Shown here one piece after another: positions 27,486-41,551 of a stretch of 64,000 bases of DNA (positions within the stretch are counted from its first letter, which is position 1; every line of letters starts with the position of its first letter). The stretch comes from Fasciolopsis buskii (Eukaryota; Platyhelminthes; Trematoda; Plagiorchiida; Fasciolidae), in assembly GCA_008360955.1 (NCBI GenBank), contig LUCM01005033.1, forward strand, positions 186,001-250,000, written 5' to 3'. The position numbers were made by a program, and so were the translations under genes. The notes under the pieces were generated by a model, which was not told the origin of the DNA, did not search any database, and was given only the letters and a program-made list of their open reading frames with translations.

Positions 27486-30400
27486 CGTAGAAATATCCAA
27501 ACTTCCTGCTGAGTTTCTACTGTACTTCTAATTCTCAAAACTAGTGAATTGACTAAAGCGTTACACAACCATCATCACGAATACAATTTCTATCTTCCAC
27601 ACAAGCTTAATACATCTGACATTCTACTCGTTCTCTAGTTCTGTACTTGTCTCGTCAGTTGTCAGCGTAACACCTGGCTCGCATGTGATGGGCGAAGAAA
27701 TTCCGGTTGGTATATGTGTACCAAATCCGTGAATACCTCAGATTTAATCGAAAAAATTGCTGATGTGAATAAGTTCAGTTATGGACAGTTGTTTGTAGTA
27801 GGTAATGCCGAAAACCAGTTCGCTAGGCGATGCGTTAAGCTGATGAACCTCAAAGTATTGGGTGGTTTTCCACGTCACTTGCTTATCAAATAAGTTTGGA
27901 CCAGCATGAAACGAGCAGCGGCGGAAGACTGTTTCCAGTTTAGTTTCCCAGGTTATCTAGCTTGGGCATATAGATTCATTCCTCGTTCACGTCTTTGTGC
28001 ACCATCTAATCAGGAACCGGTAGAGTGAATGTGCCAAAGGATCTTCTATCCAGTCTTCTGTTCACATGGTGACTTTTTGCTTCACATAATTTCAGCTGAT
28101 GCGGTGTATCAAGAACATAACACAACTTACCCACTTCATCCAACTACGCCACTGGTGAAACAGGTTAAAGTCCTGAAGTCATTCCAGTCCCGCGAGTGTC
28201 CCAAACAGGTATATTTTTGTTGCGGTTTTCTAAGAATACCATCTTTCAAATAGGGGAGAACGTAGTCATTCTAGATCAGACAGGAAATGGTCCGGACAGA
28301 TATCAACATTGGTTTTTCTGCAACCGCTTTGATTACAAAGTTAAAAAAGGACGATGGCAGGCAGACATTGGGAAAATTCGGAGATCGCACAGGCTTCAAA
28401 TGTTGCTCATACTGCTATAGACGAAACAACTTAGAAAGACTGAAAAAAGCGTGATTAGCAAGCGAAGACAATTGGAGCGGAACGGTACCCGTGACCAGTT
28501 CGGAAGCGATGCTTCTCGCTCAGTAATTCCTCTGAATGTGTAACCATTTTTGCAACAATTATACCTCACACCGAAGTCTCGTAATCTGATGATATTCTAA
28601 GTCAACTGATTTTCATATCATTTGGGAATCTAATCAAGGACCAACGTTTGTTTCCTACTAGCGTATTAGCTAAGTAGCGCAAGCTAAAACACTCCATTGG
28701 CAACATATCGTTCATACTGCTCTATTTTGATGCCGACAACGGTGAGTCCCTTAACACAGCATATCTGAGGATGAAAATTCACGTGAGTCTAACAAAATTG
28801 CATCCGTCAGCTAAACCTGAAGAGTAAATGTTCAAGATTTCTTACGGACTAGGAGGAACAGGAGGAAGTCGGTATCCCATAACACGAATTTGTGATGTTA
28901 TCCGAAGGCCTATCGGTAAGAAATCGTAATGTACACCTGGTTTCCGAAATTTTGATTATAACAGTTTTACCGGTGCTTCATCATAAGCAGATGCCATAAA
29001 TTTTGAAGCGACATTTCATTCCAACCTCAGCAGCAAAATTACGCTCCGCAGCTTCATAGGTTCCGGTGGATTTGTAAATTTCACAACCAATAATTTCGAA
29101 AACATCAATTATTTACTAAAGCTTGACTACTGAACGTTATCTGCACAATGTAAATAAGTGATTATCCAGCAGATGGGGACAGAGAGAATGAGTAAATTCA
29201 TGGGTCAGTCAGCATATAATAAATATATCAACACTGGCCACAGTGATCGGGAGTATAAACTCCGTTTCACCTTCCCGAACGGACACAGTGGAATATACCT
29301 GAATGTAATGCACGTGGTAGAACCTTTCCATGTTCTTCTTTTGATACCCCCGTTAGCAAACTTTCGGATAAGTAAACTCGATGGATAGAGGGCTACCGTG
29401 GATCACAGATTCAACGTCAGAAATGACCTGTTAATCTTGTGATTCATTTCACTTTGTTTTCATTTAGTTCAGTATTACAGGTTTTTGTCATCCTTAGCCG
29501 TTCGTTTTGCAAATTAGTCAAGTCAAAGGTTTAAAGTTTTCTTCGACTGCTTGGTTATTCCGTCTACCCTTGTTCTTGTTTGTTGTGAAAATTGACAATT
29601 TGGAGTGTCAAACAGGTGTTTGGTTAAGATTGCTTTGGCCAGAGTGCCCTCTTGGTGACTAGGTGCATTTTACCATCTCTCAGGGGAGGGAACAAGCATC
29701 TCTAAGGATTGCTCTTTGCTCGATCAGGTTAGTTCAAAGAAAACGGACACCGCAAGTGTGTATGCGTGTGTGACTCATTCAAATTCATTCGATCTGAACT
29801 TAACAGCAGGAGCAACAGCGGTAGCAGCAATGAGGAACGCAACCGGGGAGAAAACAAATGACCCGATTCACCGTTTTAGCATCTACATATCCACAACGGG
29901 TAGTATTTCGTGTAGCGTTAATGAACAGCCGGCAAAGTTTCACAGTTTCCAGATTCCAATGACAAATCATACAAATGTCTGTTTTTGTGTGTCGAACAAA
30001 CTGGCAATATTGTGCAAGTTCATAGGGCGTATATATCAATATGAAATAATTTCTGGATTAGGAGCAAGATCCCCGATTCACTTCAGACTGCATCAGCGAA
30101 CAAACTGATTGTTGAGACAATGCTGATCTACATATACAAGGAGCGATGAAAATGCACCCGAAATAAATACCAAAGGCCATGAGATCGTTGTCTACTATGT
30201 TGCTTGCGCTATATTTAGCAATTCGGTATTTCTTAAAGACTGTGATAGGACTTTATGAGCGTTACATAGGCAACCTTCTAAACATTGTTAGACAGACATA
30301 AACGCACACACGCACAAGAAAGCAAACACCAATAAAGATGTCTAAAAATAAAGGAGCGAACACAGATGGCAAGCAGAACAGTCTTGTTTCCCTTTTCAAA

Positions 30401-33400
30401 TCGGGTTAGAAGAGGGAATGGCGAATCAGCAATGACTCATTCACCTACGGTGGGCACTCCTCGACGAAGCATTTCTTCCGTGTTTATCAGCGATAAGAAC
30501 AGGCTCAAGGAGATGATTGTTAACCATCTGCGTTGAAATTAAATATTTCTTTCCGCTTCCACGAGTAGGACTAATTAGGGCGGAATACCGGGAGAATTCG
30601 AAGACTGGACTGCCCACACGTGACTGTCATGTTGCACATGCAGCGGGGAAGGGTTTTGCTAATTACAGCTTATTGATAGCTGTGTGGTATTTTATCAAAT
30701 ATATATATATATATAAGTATTTTGTCTGCTGGTTTGTAATAGAATCAGAGACCTAGCCTTTAGGTGTCTTGATCGAAGCAAACAAGCACATGCATGAACG
30801 TGAATTTTTATGATCTTGGTCGTGAATCTGAGCATGATTTTAGAGAATAATAAAAGTAAAAGCCGCACGAATGAATGAATCAAATAGGACTATAAAGAAG
30901 GATTTAAAATGCATTCATTTATGCTCCGGTGACACTGTTGTTCTGTAATCAAATTAAATGAAAGATCAAAAATTTACTAACTGCCGCAACTGCGACGGTG
31001 ATACCCGTCTTTTGAGTGAGTTACATGTAATAAGAGTGCACCATCCCGAGATCGGTGGAAGCTGAACTTTCAGTCATGTCACGGGAACAGTTTATCAGTT
31101 GGAGTGCAATGTATAATCTATTTATTTTCATGGGCTATCGAAGTGTAGAGAAGAATTATTTGAAGTTTCACTGAAAACCAGGATTCATTTGCATATCCCT
31201 GGGGGTTATTGTCAGAAGGAAGTAAGCGAGAAAAGCTGTCTGTTTAACGAACGGCTGGCTAATTTCAGAAGTGTCCTAAACACTTTCGGACAACTTCTGC
31301 CGGACTTTTATTACGTGAAATGCTGGGGAAAAGTTCAAGCATTCGGATCTGGGAATACGACAGACAAATAGCTATACTAATTAATCTGAATACGAGCTGC
31401 ATGGAGAATCTAACTTGTGGAAATCGATTGCAGTACCGCGTAAGATGACGAAAGAAGCGAGTCATAGGGTTCTACAGCTGCCTCAACATTTACTGTGCTG
31501 CAGCAGGATTTCTTAAAGCTAGTCACTATTTAAGGTCACGAATAGACAGCTAATTGCTTTGTCATAATTTACTGAATGATGCATTCATGTTCGCCAGTCA
31601 GTAATACTTTTTAAGTGGATCTCAAACTATGCTGGCCTAGGTGTGGCGGCAGTGCAGGTGTGGTGTCAACTCAAGACGTATCATATACTTTTGAGATAAC
31701 CAATTTCCTTTTTCCCATCCATGTGAACTTGTGTTCCAATAAATGAACAATTTTGGAGTACGCAACCATTTTCCGAAAACAGTCACACCTACCACAAATT
31801 CCAGGAACACTATAATTAATAAGCATTTCTTAAATACAAGCGTACTTTGGGCAGTCTTACTCGCAACGCTATGAGTTCATTTTATCATTTCGTGCTTTTA
31901 CGTTAAGTCAAGCTGAAAACGAGGGATTAGGCTAGCAGAGCACAAGGAGTTGGTACCACCCACGTTTTCCAAAGGAAATCAGGGCACACACCAACTAACC
32001 GCTGAATTGTATGGCCGTTTTTCTAAGCAAAGACAGAAAGTTTACTCGCTCAAGACATGCCAAATTCAAAAGTCGGGGACTTATTCGTCACGGATATTCT
32101 ATAAGATGCTCAATAGTACAACGTACAATAAATCGCAAACGTTAGTTTTACGAAATGTTTTGAAACCGTTTTTAAACATTATATATTTTACTATCTTTGT
32201 GAGTGTCAAAACAACACACTTAAATCCACCCGTTGTAAGTGATCGATTACTGGGAGATCTAGCAAGGAAGACTTGCAAGCCGCATGTGGCTCACCCGAAT
32301 TACACTGAAATAAGGATTGTCCAGTGCTACCAGATAATGCCCACCATGAGAGAGGCTCCACAAAATGATAAGATCTTCTAGCTGGACTCGTCTGAAAGAA
32401 TTCGACAGTCCAATGAGATAGGCCGGACACGGGATTAAGTGAATAAGGCGGACGCATGCACTTCCCCAAGGATCTCCTCTCCTGGTAGGACTGTGCAACT
32501 GAAGCGTGCACCCACTTGAGATGCCCTCTACTGATTTCATCGAAATTTTGTGTCGGCACGGATAGTAGATTAGATTTGGCACAAATTGTTCAAAATATAC
32601 CAAACCAACGATCAACTTGTCATTAACAAACAATGAAAACCACATGCACCTGCTTCATTCTTGTTAGAAACCATCGGCAAAGCATTGTGCCAGCGTTCTG
32701 GGACGAAGGCTACCGCGCCAGTAGAATGCAAGCTGGAAATTGAAATGATTAAACACTCTTCAACGCTGATATCCTTCAATCCAACCTACTGGCTGATTTG
32801 CGTTCTCTCATTAATCCAGATCGGTTAAAAATGTTCTGATAGTAGCAGTTATAAAAACATTTCCGAGTATGAGAAAAGTTCCTTAAAATTGTCGGTAGGT
32901 TCCGCTCAGACAGACGAGCTTTCTCAAATGCGGTTGGTCACAAAATAATCTTGCACGTGAGCCGTGAAAATAAAACCACCTAGACAAACCAAATGAAATA
33001 ACCGTATCGATTGTCTGATACAAGAGTAGTGTTTATCGTTTTGAAACGGTCAGCACTGAACTAGTGCCACTTGGAGAATGTAAAATACTTTTCTGGGAAC
33101 ACAGTAGTATGTTGGTTTGAAGTTTTTTACCTATAGGCCGAGACACAACAATTCCAATCACATCTGTTTCACGTCGCGCTTGGAGCCGTGAACCGCTGAT
33201 CTTTTCGAACGATTCTGCGTGTTGATTCATTGAGTTCACAATCTCCCCCCTTTTCCAAGAAATTCCGGTCTTCGTTAAAATTAGTTGCATTTCTTTACTA
33301 ATTCAATGATATCACTCGCCGAGTCGTGCCCGACAAATTTATCACGATATGGTATCAGAATCGGTTTAGAGACTCGAACGGTAATCAGAACTGAATCTGG

Positions 33401-35051
33401 ACAATGCAAATTTCCCATTTGAACAATTTATTGCTGTGTACAAAATTGCATCAATTTATAACAGATTGAAATGGTGTCATTTTTAATTAAACTCAAGCTA
33501 AGCTACCATCGTCCCTCCCAAATGACAAATTCCAACTGGTGTTGGATGGTAGGGCGTGTGAAATTTAGCATTGTGGTTCGAATGATCAAATACAGTGTTC
33601 CGTCTCATTGTTTTCACACTCTGCTACCGCGCAAAAGACGTTTGAATTGTATCACTCTAAAATTTTCAGGGGAAAATGCTAGCAATCTCATCTGTTTTAT
33701 GCAACATGTTTTGTCTTTTTAACGAACGTAGCTTGAAATTTATCGAGGGGTCGGTAATGGAAACAGGAATTTTAAGGAATGAAATAAATCCTACCTTTAG
33801 AAAGTTTGACTCAGACAGTTATCCAACCAAGGTATTTTTTTCATTTTAAAGAATCAGTCCACGTTTTATAATTAACAGTATGGATTATTATCAAAGATGG
33901 GCAACTTCTTCCGCATGATTCCATTCGCTAGTTACCAGTTAGTATTTTACCTTGAAGTTCGTCATTGCTAGAGAACATTTTGTCGGTCTCGAGGATGTTC
34001 GCTTTGTGGAGCGGAAACATTCTAATAACAAAAATAATTACATTACAATGTGCGGAAAATGTGGGGGGTGGACCAGGGAAGTTTGTCTGTTTCTTGAGCA
34101 TTGGGTTTAGGCAGTGTCGCACAAAGTTTCACTATTTGCCATTCGTCTTCAGTTTTCAACAACCCAGAAGATGATGTTTGTTTGTCTTGGTGAGTGTTAC
34201 CAGTGCAAGTGGAAAATTGAATCTAACTAGTAGTCTGTGAAATCCGTCCCCAATCACACATTCGCGCGTTCGTGGTTTCGCGATGCTCTGACAACCCGAT
34301 TTCCGGATTATGGTCGAACTGGCTTGTTCCACATGAGTACGGATGAAAAAGGTCCATTGTTTTGGCTTTCGTCCAACGAAACTCTATCGTTTCACGTGTT
34401 TGACGAGAATTAACGCACGGTGTATCTGGAAGCACCGATCAGCCTAAAAGTGGGATGAAATAGTTTTGCATTGTGCGCCAGTGAGAGTTAGCACGACAGG
34501 GATTGCAAACTCATTGATACGTCCGAACTTTCTTGTTAGGAACTGTGGGCAAATTTGAAGTGGCGCTGATCTATAGAAATTCCCTTAAAACAGCGGGTTT
34601 GCTTTCAAACTTATACGCAGCAAATCACGTGCATAAATTCATTGAAGATTCGCTTGGTGTTTGCCAACATCAAAAATGTTAAGGCATCTGAATAAATTTT
34701 AAACGGGTTATTACAAGTTCACTTAGCACGAAACAATTTTTTATATGGCAAAACCTATTAAATTTTATTATAAGAAACGATTTCTAATAAAGAAATCAAA
34801 GTCTTCATGGATATCACATGATCTTGCGTGAGACCAAATGTAGGACTATAATACCGAATGCATGATACTCAGAGGTTCGTTCCCCAGAATTCACAAGTGA
34901 CCACAACTAAACGACACAAAAAATGCAATCTTCCTTTGAACTTTTCCGTCATCTAGTGATCCATGGCTATTAGTCGGTAACTTCTGACTGTGGTTCAACA
35001 GTCTTGTTTCAAGCTGGAATTGACGAATCCTAGGTTAGACCATGAAGCCAC
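27483..35051. other. Long stretch with no supported gene
   Basis: Mostly unassigned. A TA tract lies at about 30,697-30,716. Open frames of 130 codons (29,716-30,108, plus strand, with two N-glycosylation-type sites) and 143 codons (31,950-32,381, plus strand) show no domain. The shared 14-mer ACTCCTCGACGAAG occurs at about 30,459 and also in the right arm of the 27-kb foldback, so a worn copy of that repeat may sit here. Confidence 0.4.
32206..32645. other. GC-richer patch, possibly a worn repeat
   Basis: This block is richer in G, C and CpG than its surroundings and is open in two overlapping minus-strand frames (117 and 128 codons). That pattern is typical of old transposon coding sequence in this window, but I could not match either frame to a known family. 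It could equally be a short GC-rich host segment. Confidence 0.3.
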
Positions 35052-35165
35052 ATGGCTGCGTTACACAGTCTACATATTAAGTGCCCGTTGGATCCTAAGG
35101 GTATCTGGAATCGCTGGTTCATTACACTTAGGGCCGGGTACCTAAACCACAACTTGACCTCCTGG
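35052..35165 (+). CDS. Candidate first coding exon
   Basis: The frame opens with ATG two codons after an in-frame TGA and runs 38 codons to a strong donor, CTGG followed by GTGAGTA. The exon encodes a short basic and aromatic peptide including GIWNRWFITLRAG. I recognise no family and did not find the next exon. The start was chosen because the preceding stop excludes an upstream in-frame extension without splicing. It may be chance. Confidence 0.25.
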
Positions 35166-36038
35166 GTGAGTATAGTTCAGTTTTATTGTTTTGCAGTCCT
35201 TTTGGTAAATACCTCAAATAAGATCTACGGCTGATTTTCCTTTACTGTCTACTCGGGGAATGTGACCGCTCTATATTTTTAATGGTACAACTAAATTTGC
35301 ATTGATTCGTTGATAGTGCCAAATTAAGCAGTGCAGTTTCAGAAATACTGATGGTAGTTATTTTGTATACGGGGTACCTGTTCAACCTCCACGATCAGAG
35401 ATTGAAGAGAGGAACTTTCGGGTCGGAGGGAACAGATCGCAGCCGTCGAATAGTTGTAATCAAGGCCCCCTGACACGAACTACGTAAGTAAAGGTCCACC
35501 GGCGTTCAACCACCACCATTGCGACACAGTGTATAGCGTAATACTGATGATGGAACCAACGTCATAGGTTACTTTACAAAGAGACCGATGACACCACTGA
35601 ATGGAATTAATCACCTACATTATTCTGCTGTGTACATCACCTAAAATTTCTACAGTACACATGGTAATAAATCTTTAGTCGCAAAACATTTATGATAGCA
35701 ATCCCAAGAAATTCGAAGGAACCTTCATTGTCTGCGCATGCTCGCTACGGAGGATCTGTTTTCTGAGCGGCCACTACGTTTCCCCACTGGATCTGCCAAA
35801 CTGACTTGCCATATACACTTATCTCGATCATACTTTCACCCATCTTATTATAACCTTACACTTTCTAAGTTTGGTGTACACGCATAAAAGAAAAATGACA
35901 TTCAAACTCTACTCGGTTTTCGTGTAGAAAGAAAACCATGCCCGTAAGCTATATTGTAGCTCTAGAGATATCAACAGCGCATTTATTTCTTCATGTAATA
36001 ATTCTGCAGCTAATATAACACGCTTTCCATAAGAAGAA

Positions 36039-37215
36039 ATGCTTAAACACCTTCGCTCAACCAAAATGGCTGCAGTAAGGCGTAGTTTATCCCACAGATG
36101 CCTTTACTTCTCCAAGTTTCATAATCCCAGTAATCTAGGCAAGCTTTTTCGTGCCGTCGTTCGTACATTCTGCGATCTTGAACTAGCTGGCAATACCATT
36201 CCAATATGGATAGCCTCTTCTGCTAGTGTCTTCTACGACCTCCTTCAACTGGCCTACAAATCAGACAGAACCACTTTGGGTGCTGTTGCTTCTTTGTTTA
36301 ATTATATCACCAAATCCTTTAATAGTGAGCTTTCTTGGATTGTCGCCGCACTTTTAACTCTTTTCTACGGTCCTTACTTCGCGAGTAGTTTGGCTATCTC
36401 GAACACCTTTGGTATGATTATCAAACTAATTCACAAACGGAACCCAGTGCGCAAGACTTAACAGAAACTGTCTACACCCGAAGTAAACATTTTCGGAGTC
36501 TGCAAGTAGCTGTCTTTTCTCTGTTGGTTCTCAACATACTGTCAATCTATTTCCGAGTTATCCCGGTGAGTTATTCAAATACTTTGATTATGTTGCTTTC
36601 AGTCATTGCATATCTTCAATCAAGAAATTCTTCAACAACCTGTCTAGCATAGATAATTTTTTCTGTCCGCTCCGATTAAAATCTCCATTTGTCAAAATGC
36701 TTTCAGTTTGTTTACTCCTTCTCGGTTTGCCCATCCGGCTCATCATTCTTTTACAAACGCGGAGCCACTCACTGGAGTAGATTTTGTCATGCACCTAGGT
36801 ATTATTATCGATAAAACCTTGAAGTTGTCATCTCACATTTCCAGTGGCGTAAAGAAACTGAGAAACCTACCATTTCAGGTTAAATAAAACTGACAAACTT
36901 TTGTTCATCAGTGTTTTCTTCGTTCTCGTTATTTTTGTTGGTTTATTGGAAAACGACTTCGGACGTCTTAGCTAGATTCTGTCAATTAAGTGTTGTATCT
37001 TTTATGCCACTGAAAGAACTATCCATAAAACTCCGTAATATGCGTCTTTCTGGGCTTGAAAAATGTGCACAGATATTATTTCGAATCCCTCCCATCGTTT
37101 ATAAAAAGATCGTTCTAAATACCATTCTCACCCTAGGACACGTTCTGCCTTCCGCTCCAAACCATCCCGCATAAACTTCTATAAAAAATTGACTGTCCCC
37201 ATGCTTGGCCTAAAT
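36039..37215 (+). pseudogene. Decayed CR1-like reverse transcriptase, C-terminal part
   Basis: On the plus strand the thumb-region motif MHLGIIIDKTLKLSSHISSG starts at 36,789 and is followed by GVKKLRNLPF. A shift of frame then gives a hydrophobic block ending GLLENDFGRL near 36,960. A further shift gives RTRSAFRSKPSRINFYKKL followed by TVPMLG near 37,140-37,210. Their order and spacing match the end of CR1/L2-type LINE polyproteins. The 140-codon frame at 36,039-36,461 lies upstream in the same orientation and may be the palm region, but its match is weak. Many stops and shifts separate the pieces, so the copy is dead and older than the RTE copies here. Confidence 0.55.
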
Positions 37216-40200
37216 TCTCACCCACCGGGTGCAGGTCATGACTGCCTTTCTGCAAAGTCCTTCGTAACATTGCATATTTTGTTCTGATTTTTACTCTCTT
37301 TCTATATTCCGACGAGATGACCAAACGTCCTTTTGACTGAAATGCGGACACCTGTTTACGTAAGAGTCCATGGAATTACAAAATGAGCTTGTCTCCTCTT
37401 TTCGCACCCAACCACGGAATCTATACCTCGGAAAATGTGGTTGATTGTCTGCTGAGAGTTGCATTCATCATTGCAACGTTGACTTGAGGAACAAGTCCAA
37501 CGGACAAAAACACCACCGAGTACTTTAGAAAAACTGTCAGTTCCGTTTTATGACAAAATAGTGGAAGAGTTTTATCCCTATGTGAGCGCATCTTGACTGA
37601 TTACTGAATTTATCGAACATTAGCCAACGCTCTAAGTCTGGTTTTCCAGTGGACGAAATATAGATTGTCGTGAATGGACACCATTTAAGGCTATCTAAAA
37701 ATAAGCCAGAGCAAAACATTTAATTTGAGGATTTCGTCTTCCGATTTTGCACGCAGTTGTAATTTGGTCCATGCCCCGGACTTTATCGAAGTGTCGTCAA
37801 AAAGCAAACCAGTGAAGGGTACTACACGGGAAACGGATTCATTGCATGACTGTCTTCAACTAAGGGCAGTTTACCGAATGGCATCTCTGTACAGTCATAC
37901 AGTATTATTTTCGGTCAAATTTGCTAAGTGCGCAAACTGCCCCAATAATTTTCTATTCAAAATATTTCCACCTAGTTCTCACTTTAAAAACGATTCTCCC
38001 GAGTGGGTCAGTAGCCTAGATAGTTAGACTGTAACTAATGGTATGCTGATTAGTAACGTGGAAGCAGTGCACAGAAATACACTTTGGGCTATTTCGGTCG
38101 TATGCTTGGGAATTTGTTTTGCTGATAAGTAGAAATACGGACCGGAGTTAGACAAACTCTCAGTACAGTTTAAACAGGTGAATCTCGTCTTTATCGTCGG
38201 AGATTTCAAGCTCGCTATTAGAGTTATATTGCCTACCGCCGTCAAAACCACACATTTCTTCCAGTAAACCAAACACTACGAGAGTCATTGTTTCGTTTGA
38301 GATGAAGGACAATGTGCTCCCGATAGCATTTGAGTCCTACGTGCGCTAATGGCAAAATTTTTTGTTCGCTGTAAGGTGACACGCTCTGGGGTACGCAAAC
38401 GCTAGTAATGAATCACACTGATGAATCCTCATATTAAAATGTCCTAAGTTGTGCATCCCGAACTCGTGCCAACTATGAACGGGACCGGATACATCTGTAT
38501 TGAGTTCTGGAAAGTGAATATTTAGCATTTCTGTTTTATTCTGCTTAAGGAGATCAGTGGTGGCATATTCATAGCTTAACCAAAGTGTCGACTCATTGGT
38601 GAAATAGTCAGAAGTCACTCCAGTGAGAAATGCCAAACAATTTCCGATAAGTTTACATCGTGTATAAGACAACAATCAAGTAAAATTAACTTATTGTGGG
38701 GCATCGTCGAATTTCACGCTATCAAATTGTTCTCATGCATCAGAATGAAATATGTCCTTTTCGGCCGATCATTTGGGGAAAATGTGGGCTTACAGGTCGA
38801 TTCACATAAACGGGAATGTGAATATTCACTTAATATAATCAATTGTCCCGGTTGTTAATGAGTACTAGGCTATCGTAGCTGACCAACTGGAGTCATGATT
38901 TTCCCAATTTCGTGGGTCTTGACTACCGATTCCTTAAAGCAACAATGCGGTTGTTCACCCGAGGACTCAGCACGCAATACAAGAACTGGAATCATCCGTG
39001 TTGCGTCCCGCGGTCCTTGACTGACGATTGCATTCCGCTTGATCGATAGTGAGTCGAACACTTTAAGAGCTAAAAGCCATATCACAACCTAACGATTGAC
39101 ATGCAGGGTTCATTTACTGTCTGTCATCCATTCTAAGGTCATGTTGCAACTAGGGCATAATAGATGACTACTTGATCTGAGTCCTAAATCAGAAAAAATA
39201 GCTGTATTCACAAATCATAGGGGTGTATTAACCGATGCTTTTTTCACAGCAAAGCAATTCAATCCAACAGGAATGCAAATCTTTAAGCTAATATTAGACT
39301 GAAGTGGAGTCAGATTTACTTCTGAACCAAAGTTGCGCTGGGTCATGAACTGTCGGGGAAAGCAGCGAATTGGAGCCATGGATGAAAAATTGGATAAGTA
39401 TCCTCCGATTCAATCTTTCTCGTTTACCAGTCATCGGATTGTGGTTTACATTCGCTCGTTCAGACATCCGCTAATGCGCTGATTATGATGGAAAAGTCAA
39501 AAATCATCTATTACTTTCTCTGATTGTCTTAACAATTGCGATTACTGACGAAGTGAGCATTTGCAGTTTATGGATCTAAAACGCCCCAGACTCGTTTCAT
39601 GTACGAATAACAAAATATCCTTCTAGATGGAATTACGTAATCCACTTTAATTCCAAAGATGCGGAAAACGCAGTGGACAGAAACTAGTATATGTATCAGT
39701 AGGCACCTATAGTTACACGATGAAACTAGCATGTCATTCTACAGGCTACGCTTTATATAGTGTCTCCCCATCGTTCACAGTACTCCGTATAGACACATAT
39801 GAATTGCCAGTTTTAGCAACACTGCATTTTTACCGCAACATTCAAAGAAGGCCGTTCCAAACTTCAGTACAAAGGCGATAGTCGAGTGGATTAAACGTCT
39901 GTCACCAGGATGGTCAAAGATTGGAATCCCCTTTTCCCCGCGTGATAGGCCCTAGTGGCTACGGACATGCCTCTGCTACTAAACTTGGGCGTAAATCACA
40001 TGATAAAAAAGAATCCAAAGGATTTTCATAATTCAGTCGTTTCATTTCAACTCCGAGAAAACCATTTCCACAAATCAAAACCGGGTCTCATGCTTATAAA
40101 AAGGCAGTAGAAAAACTCCCCATTTTACCTTATTAAGCCTCCGCAAGCAAAATTACTAAATTTAGAATGCATTGGCAATCTGTGTATCGCCATATTCGTT

Positions 40201-40924
40201 TGATGATGCCTGATACGCTTACGTAACTGCGTTCATGTCAGTTATTCCTATTTTGGGCATTTCAATTCGGTTACGCAACCCCTCGAAATCTGCTGACCCA
40301 ACGAACCGTACGGTAGATATCTTTAAATGATACTCGGTCTAGGTAAAACTCCGTGGTACAACTGTAAACAATAAGGACTGAAATCGGTAATGAAGCGATG
40401 GAGCATGTGAAAAACAGGCTTTTCGATTAACGACCTGCAGTTGCCCTGTCATAGCCGCTGGACAAAGAGTATGCCAGCCGAAACGATGAAAATTTGAAAA
40501 AGATTGGTGCTGAACGAGTGCAACGTGAATAAAGGTCAAGGTAAACCAGAAGCGATTACAGGTGAACGATAACATAAGTGCTACACCAGAGGTCAGGTGA
40601 TTCATAACTAGTGGGACTATAACATTGCCCATGTTATTTCGGAATTAGGCAAAAATAACCGCGCTTTATGGTAAAATAATTCGGAACTCAGTGACTATCT
40701 TCCTTTTAAAAGACCACACAATTGCAAATTTTCCCGCTGACTGTAGAACAACACACAGGCCACCAGTGTACTGGCTATGCGCAAATGTCCCCATTAAGGA
40801 TGTCATGTTTCAGACCGATATAAATGATATTTCAATGAACTTCTTGCAGGAAACATCAGAACGACCACGTGAAATGGCATAGAAGCACAATCTGTACTTT
40901 TTTCTGCAATAAACTAGCTAAGAC
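37216..40924. other. Stretch with no supported gene
   Basis: AT-rich sequence with short unassigned open frames only: 100 codons at 37,725-38,027 (plus strand), 109 codons at 38,346-38,675 (minus strand) and 97 codons at 40,339-40,632 (minus strand). None shows a domain or splice pair I would defend. A tRNA-like block near 39.9 kb is listed separately. Confidence 0.4.
39873..39942 (+). repeat. tRNA-like block, possible SINE head
   Basis: The segment GATAGTCGAGTGGATTAA resembles a Pol III A box (TRGNNNAGTGG type). About 30 bases later AGATTGGAATCCCC resembles a worn B box. It does not fold cleanly into a cloverleaf by eye, so it is not a working tRNA gene. Decayed tRNA-derived SINEs are common in flatworm genomes, and this is the most economical reading. 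Confidence 0.25.
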
Positions 40925-41200
40925 TACATCATCATTCCTCAGTGTTAAACAGCAACGCAAGCCTCACGGATTGCTGTCTTTTCTTGAGAGATACACGTTT
41001 CTTTAAGAAGAGTGGATATCCAAGGGGAACAGGGAGTAGATCTACACAAGTGGGAAAAGATAAGATGCCGATTCAGCCAACACACGAAACACAGTCTAAC
41101 TGTACAAACGCACGTGTTTTCAATCATTCTGATTCGATAGAAAATGACAACATGATCGCCAGTGTTCACGGTTCACTGCCATATCCTTCAATGTCTCCAG
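40925..41200 (-). repeat. RTE 3' untranslated region and GATGAT tail
   Basis: This block is repeated at 63,750-64,000 with about 85-90% identity. One stretch of about 67 bases (41,016-41,082) and another of about 36 bases (41,109-41,144) are identical between the two copies. On the element strand it ends in ATGATGATG, the short simple tail typical of RTE elements. In this clade the 3' end is thought to be what the reverse transcriptase recognises, which may explain its conservation. Confidence 0.9.
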
Positions 41201-41551
41201 TCAGCTAGTTGACGAGTCTTTCGGACCCCAACCACGAAGGCGTGAGACACCTACTTTACCTAAGTTTGCTGTACACTTTCTCATCCCACGTTGCCACGTC
41301 ATATGTCGGCCTCCACATTGCTTCTTCCATTCCTTAGGAGGAACACAAAATAAGGCACGGTATGGTAGACGAGTGTTCGTCATACGCAACACGTGACCCA
41401 ACCAGCGCAGTCTACTAAGTTTCATACGATGAAACAAGGTTTTTTGAGAGCCGGCACCCAGTACTAGATTCCTGACCTCTACACTGCTCACTCGGTCACT
41501 CCATCCAATCCTAGCCATAGACATCGGTGGTCGAAAATCTCCCACACACAT
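41201..41551 (-). pseudogene. RTE C-terminal domain fragment
   Basis: A minus-strand frame of 116 codons carrying KLSRLRWLGHVLRMTNTRLP, then KKQCGGRHMTWQRGMRK and VSRLRGWGPKD. These blocks are the signature tail of trematode RTE polyproteins. It lies directly before the 3' untranslated region shared with the copy at the right edge of the window. Confidence 0.88.

Noticed and set aside
40942..41208. Open frames on both strands at 40.9-41.2 kb
   Set aside because: They lie within the RTE 3' untranslated region, which is repeated at the right edge of the window.
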